Part shown: positions 16,285 through 21,972 of the stretch, one piece after another
Layout: each line of letters opens with the position of its first letter
Numbering within the stretch: the first letter of the stretch is position 1
From: CAZJKE01 sp964546585
GTDB lineage: Bacteria > Planctomycetota > Phycisphaerae > Phycisphaerales > SM1A02
Reading direction: 5' to 3'
Length of the DNA: 21,972 nt
NCBI GenBank assembly: GCA_964546585.1
Contig: CAZJKE010000034.1
Location: 1-21,972, forward strand
Program-made: the position numbers and the translations under genes
Notes under the pieces: model-generated
The model's input: only the letters and a program-made list of their open reading frames with translations
Database searches by the model: none
What the model was told of the DNA's origin: nothing

Positions 16285-16826
16285 AGCGGCACGGATTCAC
16301 GCTGGTGGAGATGGTGCTGGCCATGGCCATTGCGACAGTGTTGCTCGCAGGTCTGTTTGCGGCCATTCAGGTTTCGGTCGATGCGTATGGGCGAGCGACG
16401 GCAGAGCACTCCAGTCGTCTGACATGCCGGTTGGTGCTGGAGCGGCTCGCGTTTCTCATTCGTTCCGGCGTAGACTTCGGCCCGAAGCCGGGAATCGCCA
16501 CCGAGATCGATGTCGAAAGCGACACCTTTGACATGACTACTGCTTCTGGCGATGAAATCACAGTGAGTTGGGATGCCGCACAACAGTCATTGGACATGAC
16601 TGTCAACGGAACGACCTCAATGCTGCTGGCAGGTGTGACGCAACAGGTAGACGGAGAGAGTATTACACCATTCCTCCTGCAGTTCGACGGTGGCACGAAG
16701 CTCTGGCGACTTCGCATGGATCTAGCCGTGGAGATCGACTTCAATACGACAACCGCCATGGACACCGCTGCCTCCCGGATTCGATTGACAAAGTCGATCA
16801 TGCCGCGATCGACGGTGTTCGAGTAG
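16281..16826 (+). CDS. Type IV pilin-like / pseudopilin protein (PilW- or GspJ-like)
   Basis: 181 aa with a textbook class III prepilin signal, MKRHG cut before FTLVEMVLAMAIATVLLAGL; Gly5 is -1, Phe6 +1 and Glu10 +5. The N-terminal helix leads to a globular domain with a run of Ser/Thr/Asp-rich beta-strands (for example ATEIDVESDTFDMTTASGD). Length and position after the PilX/GspK-like gene fit PilW/GspJ, a minor pilin that co-assembles with it. ATG 16281 overlaps the previous stop as ATGA; an upstream in-frame start lies inside that gene and would place extra residues before the prepilin signal. It ends the operon, 4 bp from the stop of the convergent phosphohexomutase gene. Confidence 0.8.
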   Translation: MKRHGFTLVEMVLAMAIATVLLAGLFAAIQVSVDAYGRATAEHSSRLTCRLVLERLAFLIRSGVDFGPKPGIATEIDVESDTFDMTTASGDEITVSWDAAQQSLDMTVNGTTSMLLAGVTQQVDGESITPFLLQFDGGTKLWRLRMDLAVEIDFNTTTAMDTAASRIRLTKSIMPRSTVFE

Positions 16827-16830
16827 AGCG

Positions 16831-18192
16831 TCAGGCACCCCGTTGGAGTACTCGCTCGACGAGCGCGGCCGCGTCCGCTTCCGTTCGAGCCTCTGCAATG
16901 ATTCTCGCGATTGGTTCGGTGTTGCTTGCGCGCAGATGCACCCATCCGTTCTCGAAGTCGATGCGAATACCGTCACTCTCGTCGATGTGTTCCGAGTCAA
17001 ACGCCTTGCGGAGTTGCTGCATGGCATCCTCCAGCCCATCGCGACCACCAATGTCCGCGATGTCAATACTCTGCTTGATCATCGCGTAGGCCGGGACATC
17101 CGTGATGATGTCGGAGAGGGGGCGATCTTTGCGCCGAAGCAGATCGAGCACGATTGCCATGCCGCAGAGACTGTCCCTGACCCAACCGACGGAGGGAGCA
17201 ATGACACCGCCATTTCCCTCTCCGCCGATGACGCACTCATTCTTCTTCATGACGCCTGCAACATTTGCTTCGCCCACGGCGGTGCGATGGACGCATCCGC
17301 CGACGCTCGCGGCAAGGTCATCGATCATCCTGCTGGTGGATAGGTTTGCCGCGGCGGATTGGCCTTCTTCCAACATTGCCATTGCGGCAAGAACGAGTGT
17401 GTATTCCTCGCCAATGTAGTTGCCGGTCTCATCAACTATTGCCAGCCGATCGGCATCCGGATCCTGCGCGAATCCGATCGCGGCCTCGTGTTGCCGCACC
17501 GCTTCGCAAAGTTTCTGCAGGTTCTCTTCCTTTGGTTCCGGAGGATGGGCGAACGCGCCGGTCGGTGTGCCGTTCAGATGAATGACCTCGCACCCGAGCA
17601 GTTCCAGCAGGCGGCGACCGCCAACGCATCCAGCACCATTCACCGAGTCAAGAACCACCCGGAACCCGATCTCTCGAAGCGGCATCGGGTCAATCAGGCC
17701 AAGGATTCTCGCAATGTGTGTGTCGTGACCCGCGTCGTTCGCAGAGCACTGACCGTCATCAGCGGAGGTTGGTTCACGATCGTCATGGAAACGGCGGATG
17801 ATGTCCTGCGCTGCACTGGCGTTGGGGGCGAGCCCGTCGTGGTCCAGGCACTTGAAACCATTCCACGGGGAAGGATTGTGGGAAGCCGTCACGACAAGGC
17901 CACCGTCCGCGGAGAGCGCTCCGATCATGACGCCAGCAGTGGGCGTGGCTACAACGCCAAGATCGATGACATCACAGCCGCAGTCCTTCAGCGCACCGCG
18001 AGCGGCGTTCGAGAGAGACTCACCACTGGGCCTGGTGTCGCGGGCAAGGCACAGGGTGGGAGCACGACCAGATTGGTCATGGAGGTGCGATGCGAATGCG
18101 AAGGCCCAGCGGGCGGCAAACGCTTCGGTCATTGACTTGCCGACAATGCCTCTTGCACCGGACACGGACAACATGAGCGGCGCATCGGTCAT
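16831..18192 (-). CDS. glmM: Phosphohexomutase, probably phosphoglucosamine mutase
   Basis: Alpha-D-phosphohexomutase of 453 aa, converting a hexose 6-phosphate to the 1-phosphate. Visible motifs are SGARGIVG (11-18), the phosphoserine loop VTASHNPSPWNGFK (Ser104), the metal site DPDADR (244-249), the sugar-binding GEGNGGV (324-330) and the phosphate-binding RASNTEP (421-427). GEGNGG differs from bacterial GlmM GE-SGH and from typical PMM/PGM; similar loops occur in archaeal-type and some bacterial glucosamine-phosphate mutases, so GlcN-6-P is the best guess and mannose or glucose phosphate the alternatives. The start is set at 18192 because it overlaps the upstream stop as ATGA; an ATG at 18213 is also in frame. 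It is the last gene of a four-gene minus-strand operon. With the UDPGP enzyme at 20572 it could supply UDP-amino-sugar. Confidence 0.85.
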   Translation of the reverse strand: MTDAPLMLSVSGARGIVGKSMTEAFAARWAFAFASHLHDQSGRAPTLCLARDTRPSGESLSNAARGALKDCGCDVIDLGVVATPTAGVMIGALSADGGLVVTASHNPSPWNGFKCLDHDGLAPNASAAQDIIRRFHDDREPTSADDGQCSANDAGHDTHIARILGLIDPMPLREIGFRVVLDSVNGAGCVGGRRLLELLGCEVIHLNGTPTGAFAHPPEPKEENLQKLCEAVRQHEAAIGFAQDPDADRLAIVDETGNYIGEEYTLVLAAMAMLEEGQSAAANLSTSRMIDDLAASVGGCVHRTAVGEANVAGVMKKNECVIGGEGNGGVIAPSVGWVRDSLCGMAIVLDLLRRKDRPLSDIITDVPAYAMIKQSIDIADIGGRDGLEDAMQQLRKAFDSEHIDESDGIRIDFENGWVHLRASNTEPIARIIAEARTEADAAALVERVLQRGA

Positions 18193-18554
18193 GGTATGCA
18201 GGTCGCTGTGCATCCGGGTGCCTCGGTTACTCGCACGGCGGCAAGGGCCGCTGCATTTGGAAAGTCGTCATGCATGCAACTTGCAATGTACGCGGCAACC
18301 CGTTCCGCTGTTGGATTTGATCCAAGCAGGACTTCGCTTGTGTTGAGATCCGTATTCCGCAGCGGCAAGATTGCCGCATCGACTCGCCGTTCCAGATCAA
18401 GAAAATCCACCAGTAACCCGTCGGCGTCGAGCGATGTTCCGCGAACGACGACAGTTACTTTCCAGTCGTGTGCATGCGGCGTTTCAGGAACGCCATTGAC
18501 CGTGACGGCATGTGTTGCCGTGAAGCCTCGTTCTATGGCAACTTCCCATGTCAT
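18189..18554 (-). CDS. 6-pyruvoyltetrahydropterin synthase/QueD-family protein with atypical active site
   Basis: 121 aa, the length of a T-fold PTPS/QueD protein. Zinc ligands are present: His15 in FTATHAV and His27/His29 in PHAHDW. LLVDFLDLERRV (47-58), NPTAERVAAYI (80-90) and the late Glu111 (VRVTEAPG) are family features. The catalytic Cys of C-x3-HGH is replaced: the segment reads PETPHAH, with Glu24 spaced E-x2-HxH. This is the arrangement of the PTPS-III type, which substitutes for dihydroneopterin aldolase (FolB) in folate synthesis and has been reported from Planctomycetes. The usual LDH-x2-LN is LRNTDLN, so the second catalytic His is also changed to Asn67; activity is therefore uncertain. 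ATG 18554 overlaps the nudix stop as ATGA; in-frame ATG 18566 is preceded by AGGAGG at very short spacing. Confidence 0.7.
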   Translation of the reverse strand: MTWEVAIERGFTATHAVTVNGVPETPHAHDWKVTVVVRGTSLDADGLLVDFLDLERRVDAAILPLRNTDLNTSEVLLGSNPTAERVAAYIASCMHDDFPNAAALAAVRVTEAPGCTATCIP

Positions 18555-19069
18555 GGCGGTGTCCATTCCTCCTGGATGGACCATGTAAATGGATCCGTGC
18601 GGCAATCAATGTGGACGGCGAAGAAACCGTGCCGGTGTTGTCGCACAAGCGGCCAAATGACATCGTGGTCAGTGGCGGGAATGTCGAGGTCCGACACATC
18701 GTCCACGGGAATCCACTCCAGTGTTCCTTCGTCAATCGTCATGGCGGAGATCTCTGCCGGATCGATTGGCCGAGTGACCTCGTAGAGGAATATCAGCCAA
18801 TGCGTATCGCCCTCATAGGCAGTTTCAGCAAGCATGCCGGAGAGGCGGACTTCCCGCTGTTCCAGCGATACCCCGGACTCTTCCTCGATCTCCCGAACAG
18901 CGCATGCGTGGGGACTTTCGCCAATGGCCGCCTCCAGTTTTCCTCCGATCGGGGAGTACTGACCGGCGTTCGGCGCCTTGTTGCGATGCAGCAACAGGAG
19001 TCGACCGTCGTGATCGTAGAGATAACAGAGCACGGCGATTCGGTATGGCAGATCCCGAATCGACTTCAC
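18551..19069 (-). CDS. Nudix hydrolase
   Basis: 172 aa with a Nudix box: GGKLEAAIGESPHACAVREI followed by EEESGV (residues 42-67). The REUxEExGU part is intact (Arg59, Glu60, Glu63, Glu64, Gly66), and the first half carries two extra residues between GGKLE and GE. The family cleaves nucleoside diphosphates linked to another group, with Mg. The substrate is not evident. The N-terminal YRIAVLCYLYDHDGRLLLLH is the usual first strand pair. The GTG start overlaps the pdxJ stop as GTGA and has AGGAGG seven bases upstream; a longer frame extends back inside pdxJ and was rejected. Being between pdxJ and a PTPS-like gene, it may act on a pterin triphosphate, for example dihydroneopterin triphosphate; this is inference only. 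Confidence 0.8.
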   Translation of the reverse strand: MKSIRDLPYRIAVLCYLYDHDGRLLLLHRNKAPNAGQYSPIGGKLEAAIGESPHACAVREIEEESGVSLEQREVRLSGMLAETAYEGDTHWLIFLYEVTRPIDPAEISAMTIDEGTLEWIPVDDVSDLDIPATDHDVIWPLVRQHRHGFFAVHIDCRTDPFTWSIQEEWTPP

Positions 19070-19812
19070 GCGGCCACCTCCTGCATGAGTCGCTTCATTT
19101 CGGCGACCGCCGACCGGATGCCAGTGAACACGCTTCGGCTGATGATGGAGTGTCCAATGTGCAGTTCGCTGACGCCAGGAATTGCCGCAATGGGTTGGAC
19201 ATTTCGATAGGTGAGCCCGTGGCCAGCGTTGCACTGCATACCGGCATCGCGAACATGCTCAACGGACGCTGCGATCTTTGACAATTCCGCTTTGGCGGCG
19301 TCGCAGTCCAACGCAAAGCCGTGGGCCGCAACGGCTTCCGCCCATGGGCCAGTGTGGATCTCGCATACTGTGAAACCACAGGCCTTTGCAGCATCAATCT
19401 GCCGCCGGTCGGCATCGATGAAGGCACTGACTTCCATGCCTCCCACGGCGAGTTCGGCGACAAGTCCCTTCAGCCGATCGGTGTCGGACGCCACATCCAG
19501 TCCACCCTCGGTCGTGACTTCGTGGCGGCCCTCCGGAACAAGCATGGCCATGTCAGGCCTGGTGCTCAGTGCCATGTGCACCATCTCGTCCGTCGCAGCC
19601 ATCTCAAGATTCAAGGGTACCTGGACCGCTGCGCGAAGGCGTGCCAGATCCAGATCCTGCATGTGCCGCCGGTCTTCTCGCAGGTGGAGGGTGATACCGT
19701 CGGCTCCGCCGAGTTGAGCCTCGATCGCTGCCCAGAGAGGGTCGGGTTCAAAGGTCCTTCTCGCCTCGCGAAGCGTGGCTACATGGTCGATGTTGACACC
19801 CAGTTCAATCAT
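19066..19812 (-). CDS. pdxJ: Pyridoxine 5'-phosphate synthase
   Basis: Last enzyme of DXP-dependent vitamin B6 synthesis, condensing 1-deoxy-D-xylulose 5-phosphate with 3-amino-2-oxopropyl phosphate to pyridoxine phosphate. The 248 residues compare with ~240 for the family. It is a TIM barrel with MIELGVNIDHVATLREAR at the start, GADGITLHLREDRRH (36-50; His43, Arg45), PLNLEMA (66-72; Glu70), LVPEGRHEVTTEGGLDV (91-107) and NAGHGL (195-200; His198), all family residues. ATG 19812 gives the classical N-terminus; an in-frame ATG at 19830 and a longer frame from 19872 add residues that lack family support. It heads the minus-strand operon and is divergent from phoU by 74 bp. Confidence 0.94.
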   Translation of the reverse strand: MIELGVNIDHVATLREARRTFEPDPLWAAIEAQLGGADGITLHLREDRRHMQDLDLARLRAAVQVPLNLEMAATDEMVHMALSTRPDMAMLVPEGRHEVTTEGGLDVASDTDRLKGLVAELAVGGMEVSAFIDADRRQIDAAKACGFTVCEIHTGPWAEAVAAHGFALDCDAAKAELSKIAASVEHVRDAGMQCNAGHGLTYRNVQPIAAIPGVSELHIGHSIISRSVFTGIRSAVAEMKRLMQEVAA

Positions 19813-19854
19813 AGTTCGAGGCACCTGCATGCCCGCATGGGGCAGGGGGCGAAG

Positions 19855-19860
19855 TATACT
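19855..19860 (+). promoter_or_regulatory. Possible -10 box for phoU
   Basis: TATACT (19855-19860) is a 5/6 match to the -10 consensus, 26 bp before the phoU ATG in the divergent spacer. No matching -35 hexamer is present at 16-18 bp, so it would need an activator or be spurious. AGGGG at 19875-19879 serves as the ribosome site. Confidence 0.25.
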
Positions 19861-19886
19861 CCTCCGCACCACTCAGGGGCCCTGAC

Positions 19887-20567
19887 ATGTCGGAGTTCGA
19901 ACGGAAGCTTGCGCAATTGAAGGCCGACCTGGCCACCCAGGGCGCCCGGGTTTCTGATCTCATTTTGCGAGCCGTTGAAGCATGTTTTGACGGCAATGTC
20001 GATGAAGCCAATGCGGTGATCAAATCGGACGAGGTGATTGATCGGGTTGATGTGGAAATCGAGCGGGCGTCCATCGACCTGCTTCGCGGCGGAGCATTCG
20101 ATGAGCATGCCGTACGTAGCGTGTTGACGATAGTGAAAGTCAACAACGAACTCGAACGGATTGCGGATTGTGCCGTGACGGTGGCAGATGCGATGCGGGA
20201 GAATGCCGAAGCAACTGCGACTGCGCCACCAACATTTCGGGTCATGGCCAACAGTGTTGTGGGCATGATGCGAGATGCAAACAACGCGCTGGCCGAGGCG
20301 GATACCGACTTGGCGGTTCGCGTACTCTCCTTCGACGATACTGTTGAGCGGTTTCGAGTCGATATCGTGTTGGATGTTCAGAATCGCACGAGTTCCGGTG
20401 ATCTGGATCCACTTGTTGCGTTCACCCTGTTGGCGGTGACACGGGCGATCGAACGCATTGCAGACCATTGCACAAATATTTGCGAACAGGTGATCTACCT
20501 GGAGACGGGAAAGATTGTTCGTCACATGCCCGAGGGGTGGACGCCCCCGGAAACACCGGACTTCTAA
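19887..20567 (+). CDS. phoU: PhoU-like phosphate signalling protein
   Basis: 226 aa of two three-helix PhoU units. FERKLAQLKADLATQGARVS (4-23) is the typical first helix. The metal-cluster motif ERIAD occurs twice, in NELERIADCA (87-96) and AIERIADHCTNICEQVIY (187-204), and the second continues into the family's YLETGKIVRH. PhoU represses phosphate-uptake signalling through PstSCAB and PhoR. None of those genes is in the window, so this is an isolated copy; its partner cannot be named. The start ATG 19887 has AGGGG seven bases upstream. The UDPGP gene follows after four bases. Confidence 0.88.
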   Translation: MSEFERKLAQLKADLATQGARVSDLILRAVEACFDGNVDEANAVIKSDEVIDRVDVEIERASIDLLRGGAFDEHAVRSVLTIVKVNNELERIADCAVTVADAMRENAEATATAPPTFRVMANSVVGMMRDANNALAEADTDLAVRVLSFDDTVERFRVDIVLDVQNRTSSGDLDPLVAFTLLAVTRAIERIADHCTNICEQVIYLETGKIVRHMPEGWTPPETPDF

Positions 20568-20571
20568 AGTT

Positions 20572-21954
20572 GTGACTTCCGCAGCGGATGTGCCCAGCGA
20601 CTTGCGGCGGAGGCTGGCCGAACACGGTCAGGAACACCTGTTGGCATCGTGGAGCGAGCTCAACGAGCAGGATCGGCTCGACTTTGCTGGACAATTGCAG
20701 ACGATCGACTTGACGGCGGTGGCGCAGCGATGTGCGTTGGAGTTCGAGATGCCTCAGGGCAGCATTGAACCGTGTCCGTCCCTCACTCCCACGGAAGAGG
20801 ATCATGGTCGGGGCGAGGAGGCGATTGGCCGCGGTCTGCTGGGCGTGTTGACTGTTGCGGGTGGGCAGGGCACACGACTGGGCTGGTCGGGTCCGAAGGG
20901 GACATTCCCGGCGGCGCCGGTCACCGGAAAGTCTCTGTTTCAGTTGATTGCCGAGCAGGTTCTCTTTGCTCAGCGCCGGTATGGCATTGTTATTCCTTGG
21001 TACATCATGACCAGCCTTGAAAACGACGCGGTGACGCGGTCGTTTCTGCTTGACAACAATTGCTTCGGCCTTGATCGAACGGACATCTTTGTCTTTCCGC
21101 AGGGGTGCCTTCCCGCCGTGGATGCAGCGAATGGAAGAGTGCTTCTTGCTGGGGCGGGCGAGGTGGCGATGAGTCCGGATGGTCATGGTGGGGTTGTGGA
21201 GGCGTTGCGGCAGAGTGGCGGTCTGGAACAGATGCATGCCCGCGGTATTGAGCATCTGTCATATGTCCAGATCGACAACCCTCTGGTGCACGCGGTTGAT
21301 CCTGCGTTTCTTGGGTTGCACCTGGGCGCGGAGTCCTCAGGCGAGGCGTCGAGCAAGATGGTCTCCAAGACGGATCCAGCCGAACGGGTGGGTGTGTTGT
21401 GTCGCCGAGACGGCAGGACAATGGTGGTCGAGTATTCGGATCTTCCTTCCACGACGGCGGAGGAGCGGAATGGGGACGGATCTCTTCGGTTCGATGCTGC
21501 TTCAATTGCAGTGCACTTGTTTTCGACGGCCTTTCTGCGATCTGCGGGAGGAGACCTTCCGTGGCATCGCGCGGTGAAGGAGGTTCCCTACTTTGACTTC
21601 GATTCTGGCAGGGTGGTCCATCCGAAGGAGGCGAATGCCGTCAAATTCGAGCGGTTTGTCTTCGATTTGTTGCCCAGAGCGGAGCGGTCGATTGTCATGG
21701 CGACCCCGCGGGAGGAGGAGTTTGCACCGATCAAGAATGCCAGCGGCAACGACTCGCCGCAGACCAGCAAGCAGATGCAGGTTGACCGGGCTGCGAGGTG
21801 GTTGGAATCACGCGGGGTGGAGGTGCCTCGCAACGATGATGGCCGCCCAGTGGCCATGATCGAGATCAGCCCGCTCACTGCCGCCTTTGCTGACCAGATC
21901 CCAACAGCTGATCTTCCCCCCGCCATCTCCCCCGACCTCCCCACCGCGATCTAG
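20572..21954 (+). CDS. UDP-sugar pyrophosphorylase of the UDPGP family (UDP-GlcNAc pyrophosphorylase/UAP1-like)
   Basis: 460 aa of the eukaryotic-type UDPGP family, forming UDP-sugar from UTP and sugar 1-phosphate. The nucleotide loop is LTVAGGQGTRLGWSGPKGTF (93-112). Other motifs are SPDGHGGVVEAL (201-212), YVQIDNPLVHAVDPAFLG (231-248), KMVSKTDPAERVGV (262-275) and REEEFAPIKNASGNDSP (380-396). They match UDP-GlcNAc/GalNAc pyrophosphorylases more closely than UDP-Glc enzymes; the exact sugar is inferred. Bacteria generally use GlmU, so a UAP-type enzyme is notable. The GTG at 20572 is the first usable start, four bases after the phoU stop, but no ribosome site is clear. The stop TAG uses as its last base the first G of the 12-bp repeat that follows. 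Confidence 0.85.
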   Translation: MTSAADVPSDLRRRLAEHGQEHLLASWSELNEQDRLDFAGQLQTIDLTAVAQRCALEFEMPQGSIEPCPSLTPTEEDHGRGEEAIGRGLLGVLTVAGGQGTRLGWSGPKGTFPAAPVTGKSLFQLIAEQVLFAQRRYGIVIPWYIMTSLENDAVTRSFLLDNNCFGLDRTDIFVFPQGCLPAVDAANGRVLLAGAGEVAMSPDGHGGVVEALRQSGGLEQMHARGIEHLSYVQIDNPLVHAVDPAFLGLHLGAESSGEASSKMVSKTDPAERVGVLCRRDGRTMVVEYSDLPSTTAEERNGDGSLRFDAASIAVHLFSTAFLRSAGGDLPWHRAVKEVPYFDFDSGRVVHPKEANAVKFERFVFDLLPRAERSIVMATPREEEFAPIKNASGNDSPQTSKQMQVDRAARWLESRGVEVPRNDDGRPVAMIEISPLTAAFADQIPTADLPPAISPDLPTAI

Positions 21955-21972
21955 GGGTCACACCCGGGGTCA
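21954..21972. repeat. Start of another GGGGTCACACCC repeat array at the window end
   Basis: One full unit (21954-21965) and seven bases of a second (GGGGTCA, 21966-21972) run off the end, in the same orientation as the array at 9805. Ending in the repeat suggests that the contig broke here for the same reason as the internal gap, or that the window was cut at a repeat. Confidence 0.85.

Noticed and set aside
17359..18135. 258-aa plus-strand open frame opposite the phosphohexomutase
   Set aside because: The minus-strand gene has every phosphohexomutase motif; this is its shadow.

Overview
The window reads as a chromosomal piece of a Gram-negative planctomycete, most likely of the Phycisphaerae type. 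This is an inference from gene content. It rests on a fused LpxC-FabZ protein, an outer-membrane/lipid A biogenesis cluster, a dockerin-like EF-hand C-terminus, a PTPS paralogue with glutamate in place of the catalytic cysteine, a UAP-type UDP-sugar pyrophosphorylase and type IV pilin-like proteins. The DNA is moderately GC-rich and tightly packed. Convergent genes end 4-8 bp apart and many co-directional genes overlap by 4 bp.

Layout. (a) 1-2277: the 3' end of a plus-strand gene with a dockerin-like tail, then minus-strand lpxD1-gcvT. (b) 2371-9445: plus-strand bamA - skp1 - skp2 - lpxD2 - lpxC/fabZ - lpxA. This is the classical envelope-biogenesis cluster with two skp-like and, counting the divergent copy, two lpxD genes. 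(c) 9446-10104: a disrupted minus-strand gene for an acidic protein, containing a 12-bp tandem repeat array that is itself broken by a 100-N assembly gap. (d) 10105-11020: a DUF5658-like membrane protein and a WHy/LEA-2-like lipoprotein. (e) 11135-16826: a type IV pilus/pseudopilus operon with pilT, pilC/gspF, two pseudopilins and a 782-residue PilX/GspK-like protein with EF-hand loops. (f) 16831-19812: minus-strand pdxJ - nudix - PTPS-like - phosphohexomutase, each junction a 4-bp start/stop overlap. (g) 19887-21954: phoU-like and a UDPGP-family pyrophosphorylase. The same 12-bp repeat begins on the last base of its stop codon and runs off the window end.

How it works together. BamA inserts outer-membrane proteins and the Skp-like proteins chaperone them. 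LpxA, LpxC and LpxD make the first lipid A intermediates from UDP-GlcNAc, and the fused FabZ ties this to fatty-acid supply. The phosphohexomutase and UDPGP enzyme could supply the UDP-amino-sugar. The pilus operon encodes the retraction ATPase, platform and tip-type minor pilins. No pilB, pilA, pilD or lpxB is visible here, and I saw no tRNA, rRNA, CRISPR or transposase gene.

Most worth a second look: the reciprocally diverged LpxD pair, the repeat array inside a disrupted gene (also at the window end), the Ca-binding-type PilX/GspK-like protein, and the PTPS-like protein with an E-x2-HAH motif next to a Nudix hydrolase.
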